Assembly: GCA_035363255.1 (NCBI GenBank)
Contig: DAOSES010000005.1
Span: forward strand, 1 to 64,000
Reading direction: 5' to 3'
Length of the DNA: 64,000 bases
Origin: T3SED10-260 sp035363255
GTDB lineage: Bacteria; Caldisericota; Caldisericia; UBA6126
In this document: piece after piece, positions 41,067 through 48,984 of the stretch
Layout: every line of letters starts with the position of its first letter
Numbering within the stretch: the stretch's first letter is position 1
Program-made: the position numbers and the translations under genes
The notes under the pieces: generated by a model
What the model was told of the DNA's origin: nothing
Database searches by the model: none
Seen by the model: the letters and a program-made list of their open reading frames with translations, nothing else

Positions 41067-41803
41067 ATCCCTCATCCAAGTCAATCCTTCCCACTGTCCC
41101 AGGGGGCCTTTTATTAATCAACAAACCTCGGGGTTGGCGGTCTTTTGATGTGGTAAGGTATTTTCAACAAATGACTTCCATGAAGAAAATCGGCCATTCC
41201 GGCACTTTGGACGAAGCGGCTACCGGGCTGATGATACTTGCTTTTGGCAAAGATACAAGCGCCCTTAACACTTTGCTTAATTATTCCAAATCCTACTTGT
41301 TTCGTATGACCCTGGGAGCATCCTCTGATACCCTGGATGCTCATGGCAGTAAATGGACCTGGTCGAAGCTTGATCTAAATGAAATTAGCGAGGAGCTCAT
41401 TCAATATCACATTCAAACCAAATTCCAGGGAATGATAGATCAGGTTCCTCCCATCTATTCCTGCCTCAAAAAAGAAGGAAAACGTTTGCATGAATATGCC
41501 CGAAAAGGCGTTGAAATCTCCATAGAACCCAGAAAAATCACTATTCATTCGCTAAGTTTGATATCGCTCATCAAGCAAAGCTATCAACCCCACATGCTTT
41601 TCGAAGTATCTTGTTCTTCAGGCACCTACATCCGCTCACTCTGTCGAGACCTTGGAGCTTGTTTTGGTGCCAGGGCCTATTTGGCAGATTTATGTCGTAC
41701 TTCCATTGGTCCCTTTCATTTTTCTCAAGCTTGCCCTCCCCGTTCCATCAAAAGCCTTCAAGATCTCAAAAACAGGCTGATAAGTGCTCAGGATTTGCAC
41801 TAA
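41063..41803 (+). CDS. truB: tRNA pseudouridine-55 synthase
   Basis: This 246-residue enzyme makes pseudouridine 55 in the T-loop of tRNAs. GGLLLINKPRGW (14-25) and GHSGTLDEAATG (44-55) are present, with catalytic Asp50. Other family motifs are KIPPIYS-like VPPIYSCLKKEGKRLHEYAR and CSSGTYIRSLCRDLG. At 246 residues it is shorter than the usual 290-310, because the C-terminal PUA-like domain is largely missing. It is coupled to nrnA by a 4-base overlap, and ribF follows after 8 bases. Confidence 0.95.
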   Translation: MNPSSKSILPTVPGGLLLINKPRGWRSFDVVRYFQQMTSMKKIGHSGTLDEAATGLMILAFGKDTSALNTLLNYSKSYLFRMTLGASSDTLDAHGSKWTWSKLDLNEISEELIQYHIQTKFQGMIDQVPPIYSCLKKEGKRLHEYARKGVEISIEPRKITIHSLSLISLIKQSYQPHMLFEVSCSSGTYIRSLCRDLGACFGARAYLADLCRTSIGPFHFSQACPPRSIKSLQDLKNRLISAQDLH

Positions 41804-41811
41804 GTTTTTTT

Positions 41812-42768
41812 ATGAAAATCCTTACCGATCTTGCTTCTTTTGCCAGATTTTATCCTGAAGCTCGAAGTGCCATATGCATTGGTAATTTTGATGGGCTTCA
41901 TGCTGGGCATCAACGCATCATCACTTCGATGGTTCAAGACGCCCAGAAAGCGCATCTACTTTCCTTGGTTTTGACTTTTCAGAGCAACACACGACGATGG
42001 AAAGACACGGTTTGTCTCTTGAGCTCCTTTGACGAAAAAGTGGCTTTGATTCGAAAATGGGGAGTGGATGTCTTACTGAGCTTGCCCTTTCCAGGCTATA
42101 TTGCTGCCCAATCTCCCCGTGTTTTTGTTTTGCACGTGCTTAAAAAGCAGTTAGGGATGCAAGCTTGTTATGTGGGAGAGAATTTTCGTTTTGGAAAAGA
42201 CAGAAAAGGCAATACCGATTTTTTACGCCATTTTTCTGAACGTCTTGGTTTTTGCCTGCATGCCAGTGAAATGCTTCAATGGAATGAGCAAACTATCAGT
42301 TCTTCCCTGATTAGGAGCATGATTCATCAGGGCAAGGTGGAAGAGCTCATCCCCATGCTGGGAAGACCTTATGAAATGGAAGGCTTGGTTGTCAAAGGCT
42401 ATGGTCGTGGCAGACAGCTTGGTTTTCCTACTGCCAATACTCTCGCCCTGGATTCATTAAAATGCACACCCGCAGAGGGTATATATGCTACTATCAGCAT
42501 CTGGGAGCATCAAGCCTTCCTGTCCCTTACTCACATAGGACCTCAACCTACATTTCAGGGTATGAGAAGCTCGATCGAAACTCATATACTGGATTTTGAC
42601 CAGCAAATCTATCAACGAAGCCTCAAATTGAGATTTCTAAAAAGACTTCGCGATATCTATTCTTTTAATACTGCCGAAGCTTTAAAACAGCAAATTCAAC
42701 GTGATATAGCTCTTCTGGGCAGTTTGAAAATCAATGAAAATTCCATTTCGACTTTTCTTCATCCGTAA
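41812..42768 (+). CDS. ribF: Bifunctional riboflavin kinase / FAD synthetase
   Basis: This 318-residue enzyme converts riboflavin to FMN and then FAD. The FAD synthetase domain has GNFDGLHAGH at 24-33 and the ISSSLIRSMI helix at 162-171. The riboflavin kinase domain has GYGRGRQLGFPTANT at 196-210. The ATG at 41812 is the first one past the truB stop; it has a T-rich, not purine-rich, upstream region, so translation may rely on coupling with truB. The last 38 bases overlap the 3' end of ftsH on the other strand. Confidence 0.94.
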   Translation: MKILTDLASFARFYPEARSAICIGNFDGLHAGHQRIITSMVQDAQKAHLLSLVLTFQSNTRRWKDTVCLLSSFDEKVALIRKWGVDVLLSLPFPGYIAAQSPRVFVLHVLKKQLGMQACYVGENFRFGKDRKGNTDFLRHFSERLGFCLHASEMLQWNEQTISSSLIRSMIHQGKVEELIPMLGRPYEMEGLVVKGYGRGRQLGFPTANTLALDSLKCTPAEGIYATISIWEHQAFLSLTHIGPQPTFQGMRSSIETHILDFDQQIYQRSLKLRFLKRLRDIYSFNTAEALKQQIQRDIALLGSLKINENSISTFLHP

Positions 42769-44602
42769 CAGCTCGAATTTTGTTGAGATAGTTTTCCAGC
42801 TCTTCTCCCTCAAGTACTTCTTTTTCGATGAGTAGCTGGCTGATTTCTTCTATCACTTCTTTTTTAGCTTTGATGAGGTTTTTGGCCTCTTCATAAGCAG
42901 TGCAGATGATTTTGCTAACTTCTGCATCGATGAGTTTTCCTGTTTCTTCGCTGTAGTCACGTTCTTTTGCAAAATCTCTTCCGAGAAATACTGGTCCGTG
43001 GTCTTTTCCAAAGGTGCGAGGACCCAACTCTGTGCTCATCCCGTATTTGCATACCATATCCGCAGCGATACGAGTGGAGCGAAGCAAGTCGTTTTCAGCT
43101 CCAGTGGAAACGTCTCCAAGTAGTATTTCTTCCGCAGCTCTACCCCCTAAGAGGGCAGATATGGTGTGAATCAAATCCTGGCTGGATCGTAGGTATTTGT
43201 CTTCATAGGGCACTTGTAAGGTATAGCCCAGAGCCATGCCTCGAGAAATGATAGAAATTTTATGGACGGGTTCCTGGTCGGTAAAGTTGCGGATGACAGC
43301 AGCATGTCCGGTTTCGTGGATGGCGATGATTCTTTTTTCTTTTTCGTTAACCACCCGACTCTTTTTTTCTGGGCCAGCTATGATGCGATCGATGGAGGAT
43401 TCAATATCATTCATTTCGATGTTTTGTTTGGATCTGCGGGTAGCCAGGATGGCAGCTTCATTGAGTAGGTTTTCAAGGTCGGCTCCGGTAAAACCTGCGG
43501 TTCGACGAGCTATAATGGTTAGATTGACTTCGGGAGTCATAGGTTTGTTTTTGGCATGTATCTTCAAGATTTCTTCTCGTTCAGTGCTGTTGGGCATATC
43601 CACTACTATCTGGCGGTCAAAACGGCCAGGTCTCAATAGCGCTGGATCAAGCACATCCGGACGGTTGGTTGCTGCTATGATTATGATTCCTGCGTGAGGA
43701 TCAAAGCCATCCATTTCCACTAAAAGCTGGTTGAGGGTTTGCTCACGTTCGTCATGCCCTCCACCCAGTCCAGCTCCTCTTTGACGACCTACAGCATCTA
43801 TTTCATCAACAAATATAAGGGCAGGAGCAAACTTTTTAGCTTGCGCAAACAAATCTCTTACGCGAGAAGCTCCTACACCTACAAACATTTCGACAAACTC
43901 AGAACCCGAAACGCTGAAAAAAGGCACCTTGGCTTCACCAGAAATGGCTTTTGCCATCAAGGTTTTTCCACAGCCAGGAGGGCCAACCAATAAAACTCCT
44001 TTGGGCACCTTAGCTCCCATTTTGGTAAATTTCTTGGGTTCTTTTAAAAATTCGACGATTTCGAGCATTTCCTCTTTGGCTTCATGAAGACCCGCCACAT
44101 CCTTGAAAGTGATTTTGGGCCCCTCTGACATAAATAGCTTGGCGGTACTTTTTCCAAAATTGAAAACTTGCCCGCCAGCAGAGGATTGCATGGTTCGGCT
44201 GAGTAAAAACCAGAAAAAAAGAATAATTAAAATAGTGGAACCAATACTAATCACATGACCCCATATGTTGGAGGAAGGAGCAACTACTTCAAAGGGAATC
44301 TGGTGTTCCTGTAGTTTCTCCACCAAGCTGTTGCGTTGATCGGGGTAGATGACTACAGTATAGCTTTTTTCATCGGGTAAATCTCCAGTGATGCGTGTTT
44401 CGTCGATTTTAGCAGATTTGATTTGATTGCTTTCAATGTAAGCAAGAAACTCATGGGATTTTAGGGTAAGGGGGCTTCGAGAATTTCGGCTGTCGTAAAT
44501 GGATGCAAACATGATCAAAACGATCACGGGCAAGAGTATTGGAAGAATATTGAAGGAAGGCTTTTTTTTTCCTGCTGCGTTTTTTCCTTGCTTTGATTTC
44601 AT
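42731..44602 (-). CDS. ftsH: ATP-dependent zinc metalloprotease FtsH
   Basis: This 623-residue membrane AAA protease removes damaged or regulatory membrane and soluble proteins. Two membrane helices (about 17-36 and 114-134) flank an extracytoplasmic domain. The AAA module has Walker A GPPGCGKT at 207-214, with Cys where most FtsH have Thr, Walker B FVDEID near 264-269, and the SRH region ending RPGRFDR. The protease site is HETGH (429-433). The start overlaps hpt by 4 bases. tilS-hpt-ftsH is the classic Gram-positive order. Its 3' end overlaps ribF on the other strand. Confidence 0.97.
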   Translation of the reverse strand: MKSKQGKNAAGKKKPSFNILPILLPVIVLIMFASIYDSRNSRSPLTLKSHEFLAYIESNQIKSAKIDETRITGDLPDEKSYTVVIYPDQRNSLVEKLQEHQIPFEVVAPSSNIWGHVISIGSTILIILFFWFLLSRTMQSSAGGQVFNFGKSTAKLFMSEGPKITFKDVAGLHEAKEEMLEIVEFLKEPKKFTKMGAKVPKGVLLVGPPGCGKTLMAKAISGEAKVPFFSVSGSEFVEMFVGVGASRVRDLFAQAKKFAPALIFVDEIDAVGRQRGAGLGGGHDEREQTLNQLLVEMDGFDPHAGIIIIAATNRPDVLDPALLRPGRFDRQIVVDMPNSTEREEILKIHAKNKPMTPEVNLTIIARRTAGFTGADLENLLNEAAILATRRSKQNIEMNDIESSIDRIIAGPEKKSRVVNEKEKRIIAIHETGHAAVIRNFTDQEPVHKISIISRGMALGYTLQVPYEDKYLRSSQDLIHTISALLGGRAAEEILLGDVSTGAENDLLRSTRIAADMVCKYGMSTELGPRTFGKDHGPVFLGRDFAKERDYSEETGKLIDAEVSKIICTAYEEAKNLIKAKKEVIEEISQLLIEKEVLEGEELENYLNKIRAVTDEEKSKWNFH

Positions 44603-45174
44603 TCAGTTTCTCCTTTTAGTTCCATTTCTTCAGGGATGTAGGCAACAATTGGAAGATGTCGGTAATCTTCACAGGCGTCCATTCCATATCCCACTACAAA
44701 GTGGTTGGGCACGGTAAATCCGATGTAATCAGCTTGTATATCCACTTCTCTTCGTGAGGGTTTGTCAAGCATACTGCATATTTTGACTGATTTTGCTCCA
44801 CGTTGTTCCATGATTTTTTTTAAGTAGGCAATGGTATAGCCTGAGTCCATGATATCTTCCACCAGAATCACTGCTTTACCAAATACATCAAACTGAATGT
44901 CACGAATTATCTGAACATTTCTTGAAGTCTTGGTTTTCATTCCATAGCTCGAAGTTTGGAAAAAATCCATTTGGATGGGAAAAGGCGATAAAGCTCTACC
45001 AAGGTCTGCAAGGAAAACATAAGCACCTTTGAGGACGCCTATTAAAATTAAGGAAGTTTCTTGCTTGTGGTCGTGAAGTATTTCTTTGGCAAGATCTTTG
45101 ACTCGTGCTTGCAGTCGGGTTTCGCTGATGAGCGGAGTTAAACCCTCTGGACATGGATCTTTAATATTCTTCAT
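44599..45174 (-). CDS. hpt: Hypoxanthine phosphoribosyltransferase
   Basis: This 191-residue purine-salvage enzyme makes IMP or GMP from hypoxanthine or guanine with PRPP. The PRPP-binding loop AVILVEDIMDSGYT is at about 101-114. The SLILIGVLKGAYVFLADL strand-helix and the VGYGMD region near the end are typical. It is linked by 4-base ATGA overlaps to tilS upstream and ftsH downstream, so the three are made from one message. In Bacillus the same trio is conserved. Confidence 0.95.
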   Translation of the reverse strand: MKNIKDPCPEGLTPLISETRLQARVKDLAKEILHDHKQETSLILIGVLKGAYVFLADLGRALSPFPIQMDFFQTSSYGMKTKTSRNVQIIRDIQFDVFGKAVILVEDIMDSGYTIAYLKKIMEQRGAKSVKICSMLDKPSRREVDIQADYIGFTVPNHFVVGYGMDACEDYRHLPIVAYIPEEMELKGETE

Positions 45175-46190
45175 TGTGTTTTTTCCTTTTCATTCTTTTT
45201 AAAATATACCCAATTTTTCTTAGTACATATACTCCAATAGGTATCATTATAACGAAATTGGACGCTTTGGTGAATTCCCTGGCAAATACTGACCAGGGTA
45301 TGATAGTAAAAGTCACGGGTATGTCCTACGCAAACTTGTCTGGCATGGCGAATAAGTCGGTATTGATAGGCTCTGTGAAGCTCAAGATAAAGAGGTCTGC
45401 GAATTCGTATCAGAGGTTCTGGTTCAGGAGTCGCTTCCCAAAGAGGCAATTTCAGTAGTTGAAAAAAAGAATGCTTGAAACAATCCTGCTCCAGGCTCAA
45501 AATATCTTTAAAGCGAAGCAGGGAAGAGCTGATTTGGGGATTGATTTTTTTTAAAAGAGGTAGGACTGAGTTGCGCAGGAGATTTCGGGTAAAGCTGGTA
45601 TCCACATTACTTTCATCCAGGCTATAGGGGTAGTTTTGAGTGTGCAGATAGTCCAGGAGGGTTTCCTTGTCAAAATCAAGCAAGGGCCGGAGAATACGTC
45701 GATTGGGTTCGAAGGGGGGGAGGAGATTTGCTAATTTTTCCGGACTGGTGCCACGAATCAGGTTGAACAACATGGTTTCAAGCAAATCGTCCTTGGTATG
45801 CCCTACCCCAAGAGCATCGAGATGGTAGGTGGACATGATCTTGAAAAAAAATTCATATCGCTTGTTCCGCGCTTTTTCCTCCAAGCCAGTTCCTCGAACC
45901 TCTTCCCATTCTTTGCTCGTGACCTTGATGCAATGAAGGGGGATCTGAAGTTCAGCGCAACATTTTCTGACTAGAGCTTCTTCCTGATCGGAGGCAGGTC
46001 CTCTAAATTGGTGGTTGAGATGAGCCACATGCAAACTTATGGGAACCACATGACTGCTTTCATAAAACAAATGCAGAAGAGCCATGGAATCAGGACCCCC
46101 ACTTACGGCAAGCAGGATGGAGCCTATCCCCTGAGTATGCACTTGCTGAAGCAAAAGGCTTTGAAAATGTTTGAGGATAGTAGCAGACAT
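45171..46190 (-). CDS. tilS: tRNA(Ile)-lysidine synthetase
   Basis: This 339-residue enzyme converts C34 of the CAU-anticodon tRNA-Ile to lysidine so that it reads AUA. The PP-loop ATPase motif LLAVSGGPDS spans about 26-35, followed by HLNHQFRGPASDQEE and GHTKDDLLETMLFNLIRGT, read in parts. It is shorter than the 430-460 residues of E. coli or Bacillus TilS, because most of the C-terminal domain is reduced. It starts 7 bases after a tRNA-Met gene, and its weak AGG ribosome site uses the last tRNA base. Confidence 0.93.
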   Translation of the reverse strand: MSATILKHFQSLLLQQVHTQGIGSILLAVSGGPDSMALLHLFYESSHVVPISLHVAHLNHQFRGPASDQEEALVRKCCAELQIPLHCIKVTSKEWEEVRGTGLEEKARNKRYEFFFKIMSTYHLDALGVGHTKDDLLETMLFNLIRGTSPEKLANLLPPFEPNRRILRPLLDFDKETLLDYLHTQNYPYSLDESNVDTSFTRNLLRNSVLPLLKKINPQISSSLLRFKDILSLEQDCFKHSFFQLLKLPLWEATPEPEPLIRIRRPLYLELHRAYQYRLIRHARQVCVGHTRDFYYHTLVSICQGIHQSVQFRYNDTYWSICTKKNWVYFKKNEKEKTQ

Positions 46191-46197
46191 TTTAACC

Positions 46198-46271
46198 TGG
46201 CGGCACAGGGATTTGAACCCCGGACACTACGGGTATGAGCCGTATGCTCTGACCAACTGAGCTATGCCGCC
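46198..46271 (-). tRNA. tRNA-Met (CAT), elongator
   Basis: A 74-base cloverleaf reads on the minus strand. The acceptor stem GGCGGCA/TGCCGCC is fully paired including position 1-72, so it is not an initiator. The D arm is GCTC/GAGC, the anticodon stem TACGG/CCGTA with loop CTCATAC (anticodon CAT), and the T arm CGGGG-TTCAAAT-CCCTG. The discriminator is A and no CCA is encoded. The loop and stem resemble Gram-positive elongator tRNA-Met more than tRNA-Ile2. It sits between the DivIC-like gene and tilS. Confidence 0.92.
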
Positions 46272-46282
46272 ATGACATATGA

Positions 46283-46594
46283 TTATTTTTCAACGGGAAG
46301 TATTATAACATATTCTCCGTCTTTGACCATATCCATCTGACGTGCCATGATTTCAAGGAAATCCGGAGCTTTTGTTAGATTAATTTCTTCCTGTATTTTT
46401 TCAATTTCTTGAAGCAAACGATTGTTTTCTTTTTCTACTCTGTGATAGACAAACTCAAGTCGAATATATTTGAAAGCGGTATTCAAGATAAGCATGGAGA
46501 TAAATAGCAGAACCATGTTCATAAAGAAAATGGCTGGTTTGAAAACTTTTACTTTTTTCTTTTTTGAAGAATGCTGGCTACTAATATTTCGCAT
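46283..46594 (-). CDS. Septum formation initiator, DivIC/FtsB-like
   Basis: This 103-residue bitopic protein has a basic cytoplasmic start (KKKKVKVFKP), a membrane helix at about 22-42 and a coiled coil at about 48-75, then a short conserved-looking tail (DFLEIMARQMDMVKDGEYVI) as in DivIC/FtsB. These proteins link early and late cell-division proteins. The ATG at 46594 lies within the 3' end of ruvA (46-base overlap) and has GGAG about 10 bases upstream. It is probably co-transcribed with ruvA and the following tRNA. Confidence 0.85.
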   Translation of the reverse strand: MRNISSQHSSKKKKVKVFKPAIFFMNMVLLFISMLILNTAFKYIRLEFVYHRVEKENNRLLQEIEKIQEEINLTKAPDFLEIMARQMDMVKDGEYVIILPVEK

Positions 46595-47142
46595 TCAGGT
46601 AAAACTCCATGTTCTTTTTGATATTCACGTATTTCATGATCTGCTTCAGATGCGCTGAGACCAATATCCATCAACCAGACTCTGGTTTCCGCCCAGCTAT
46701 CTGAGGCTCCTTCCTCAAGGGGTAAGTCTTCTTCTGTCAACTCGTATTTTTTCATTTTTGAAGATAAATAGGGAATCATTTTCTTTGCACTGTTTTGCCC
46801 AATCCCAGGAACAGAAGTCAAGACATCAATCTGCTCTGATATCACGGCTCGAGCAAGCTCAGCTGGAGTGAGTTGACGCAAGACCTGCATGGCTGTTTTG
46901 GGTCCAATGCCCGGGGCTTCAGTCAACCATTCAAAACACTTGCTTTCAATTTCTTTAAAAAAACCATACAAAACCATCTGTTCTTCTTTAATGCGCAATA
47001 AAGTATGCACAAAAACCGAAGACCCAGGGATGGCAGGACCAGGATCAGCCATAATAATCTTAAAAAACAAACCCGAAGGGCTTTCCAGTATCACATAGTC
47101 TTCGCCTTTTTGATAAATGGTGCCCTTAACAGCGTGAAGCAT
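46549..47142 (-). CDS. ruvA: Holliday junction DNA helicase subunit RuvA
   Basis: This 197-residue RuvA binds four-way junctions and directs RuvB branch migration. The start MLHAVKGTIYQKG at 47142 is chosen by homology to the OB-fold N-terminus and by a GGAGG site upstream. The helix-hairpin-helix motifs EAPGIGPKTAMQVL and SVPGIGQNSAKKMI lie at about 72-85 and 105-120. A C-terminal three-helix domain follows. It overlaps the 3' end of ruvC by 17 bases. No ruvB gene is present in this window. Confidence 0.95.
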   Translation of the reverse strand: MLHAVKGTIYQKGEDYVILESPSGLFFKIIMADPGPAIPGSSVFVHTLLRIKEEQMVLYGFFKEIESKCFEWLTEAPGIGPKTAMQVLRQLTPAELARAVISEQIDVLTSVPGIGQNSAKKMIPYLSSKMKKYELTEEDLPLEEGASDSWAETRVWLMDIGLSASEADHEIREYQKEHGVLPECEILVASILQKRKK

Positions 47143-47665
47143 ATTCCGGCCCTCCGTCAGAGAGATGATAGCACAAAGCAACAGCCACTGCATCACAAGC
47201 ATCATCAGAAGCAGGTAGGGAGTGCCCCAGCATGCCCTCTGCCACCAACTGAACCTCATGTTTGCTTGCTTGACCATACATGGTGAGGGTTTTCTTAATC
47301 TCCAGAGGAGTATATTGAAAAACCTGGATATCTTGAAGCGCACCAAATAGCATCAAAACTCCTCTGACAGCTTCAATACTTAGAGCAGTTTTTGCGTTTT
47401 TGCTAAAAAAAACTTTTTCCATGGCGACACAGCGAAAAGAATATTTTTGGCTTAATTGTTGTAAAAACTCAAATATAAGTTTGAGACGGTATTCGAGGGC
47501 TTGGGGGGTGGTAGTAAACACCCCCGCATCCAAAACTGACAACTGACCCTCGTCTTCACACAAGCAGGCAAAACCCAGACGCGCAACGCCTGGATCAAGC
47601 CCAAGGATTAGTTTTTTTGACTCCGATGACTTAGTTGCTATTGTAGAAGGCTTCGATTTCTTCAT
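47126..47665 (-). CDS. ruvC: Crossover junction endodeoxyribonuclease RuvC
   Basis: This resolvase of about 179 residues cuts Holliday junctions. The RNase H-like core has ILGLDPGVARLGFA with Asp24, AMEKVFFSKN with the catalytic Glu, and DACDAVAVAL with the last acidic pair. The ATG at 47665 is the nearest start to the core; it gives about 18 poorly conserved residues before it and overlaps yebC by 35 bases. No start codon lies between the yebC stop and the core, so an overlapping start is required. Confidence 0.93.
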   Translation of the reverse strand: MKKSKPSTIATKSSESKKLILGLDPGVARLGFACLCEDEGQLSVLDAGVFTTTPQALEYRLKLIFEFLQQLSQKYSFRCVAMEKVFFSKNAKTALSIEAVRGVLMLFGALQDIQVFQYTPLEIKKTLTMYGQASKHEVQLVAEGMLGHSLPASDDACDAVAVALCYHLSDGGPEYASRC

Positions 47666-48386
47666 CGGAGATATCGAAGTTGGCAAAAACTTCATCGACA
47701 TCATCATGGTCTTCCAGGTCGGAGATGAGCTTCAGCATTCTGATTGCTTCGTCCCCTGTAAGTTTAACGGTGGTGGTGGGTACTTTGACTTGGTCAACCG
47801 ACTCGGTTTCTATTTTCTTTTCGTCAAGGATATCTTTTGCTTTGTAGAGATCGGTGGGTCCAACAATCAAAGCAAACTGCTCCCCTTCTTGTTGAACATC
47901 CTGAGCTTCTACCAAACCAGCGATGTCATAGGCTTCGTCTTCAGTCATAGAGTTTTTTAGTACAATCTTTCCTACAGGATTGAACATCCAGGCGACGCAA
48001 CCTTGTTCTCCCATGTTTCCACCAAATTTGCTGAAAACTTTGCGAATCTCTGCGCTGGTACGGTTCTTGTTGTCGGAAGTGACATCGACTAAAATGGCTA
48101 CTCCATTGGGGCCATAACCTTCGTAGGTGAGTTCTTCAATGACGGTTCCGTCCTGAAGCTCTCCCGTACCCCTCATTAAAGCTCGTTTGATGTTGTCGTT
48201 GGGCATACCCGCAGCTTTTGCCTTTTCGATAGCAGTACGCAGACGCGGATTACTATCTGGGCTCCCGCCTCCAACTCTTGCAGCAATGGTAACTTCTTTG
48301 CCTACCTTGGTAAATATTTTACCTCTTTTGGCATCCTCTGCCTGTTTTTTTCCTTTAATATTGTGCCATTTGGAATGACCTGACAT
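47631..48386 (-). CDS. yebC: YebC/PmpR family protein
   Basis: This 251-residue protein starts with the family signature MSGHSKWHNIKGKKQ and continues with DAKRGKIFTKVGKEV. The family was described as transcriptional regulators, and more recent work links YebC types to ribosome function on proline-rich stretches. That is notable beside the proline-rich surface genes here, although any link is speculative. The ribosome site AAGGAGG is strong. The gene lies between pdxT and ruvC, a common neighbourhood for yebC. Confidence 0.96.
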   Translation of the reverse strand: MSGHSKWHNIKGKKQAEDAKRGKIFTKVGKEVTIAARVGGGSPDSNPRLRTAIEKAKAAGMPNDNIKRALMRGTGELQDGTVIEELTYEGYGPNGVAILVDVTSDNKNRTSAEIRKVFSKFGGNMGEQGCVAWMFNPVGKIVLKNSMTEDEAYDIAGLVEAQDVQQEGEQFALIVGPTDLYKAKDILDEKKIETESVDQVKVPTTTVKLTGDEAIRMLKLISDLEDHDDVDEVFANFDISDEEIEAFYNSN

Positions 48387-48407
48387 ATTGTTTTTCCTCC
48401 TTATTCC

Positions 48408-48980
48408 TTACTTATATATAGCATTTATAAACATTTGATGAATTCGTGTATCCTTGGTAAGCTCGGGGTGGAAAGTCAAACCCCAGACATTGCGGTCAAT
48501 CACCCATACAGGGTGGCCAGCTTTGTCTCTGGCGAGAATTTTCACTTCCTGACCCACCGACTGAATAAGGGGGGCTCGTATGAAAACTGCTCGAAACGTT
48601 TCCTTAAAGCTCTCAATTGCAACCTCCTCACAAAAGCTATCATATTGTGGCCCATAGCCATTTCGTTGAACACTGATGCGCAATAAGCCCATCGAAAGTT
48701 GATTTTCACGATCAACCTTTTCTGCTAATATGATAATACCTGCACAAGTAGCCAAAACAGGCAAACCATCTTTGATTTTCTCTTTGAGGGGCTCATACAA
48801 GCCCGTAGTTTGGAGAAGTTTTAAAAAAGTGGTACTTTCTCCCCCGGGAATAATGAGTCCATCAATCTTGTCGAGTTCACTGGCTTGTTTTATGCGAAGG
48901 GTGGAACAGCCAAGATCATGCATCATTTGTTCATGTTCTTCGACCGAACCTTGAAAGCCAAGAACACCAAAAAGTTTCAC
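48408..48980 (-). CDS. pdxT: Pyridoxal 5'-phosphate synthase glutaminase subunit
   Basis: This 190-residue class-I glutaminase supplies ammonia to PdxS. The catalytic triad is visible: Cys79 in LATCAG, and His171 and Glu173 in FHPEL. GGEST at 47-51 forms the oxyanion region. The start is 4 bases after the pdxS stop, so the two subunits are coupled, as expected for the 12+12 PdxS-PdxT complex. Length is normal. Confidence 0.96.
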   Translation of the reverse strand: MKLFGVLGFQGSVEEHEQMMHDLGCSTLRIKQASELDKIDGLIIPGGESTTFLKLLQTTGLYEPLKEKIKDGLPVLATCAGIIILAEKVDRENQLSMGLLRISVQRNGYGPQYDSFCEEVAIESFKETFRAVFIRAPLIQSVGQEVKILARDKAGHPVWVIDRNVWGLTFHPELTKDTRIHQMFINAIYK

Positions 48981-48984
48981 AGCG

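Noticed and set aside
41611..41811. Upstream extension of ribF into truB
   Set aside because: The extra 67 residues are an out-of-frame reading of truB with no similarity to FAD synthetases. MKILTDLASF at 41812 is the normal start.
46198..46271. CAT-anticodon tRNA as initiator fMet or as tRNA-Ile2, the TilS substrate
   Set aside because: Position 1-72 is paired, excluding an initiator. The loop CTCATAC and the stem resemble Gram-positive elongator tRNA-Met, so Ile2 is less likely, although it cannot be fully excluded without the other genome tRNAs.
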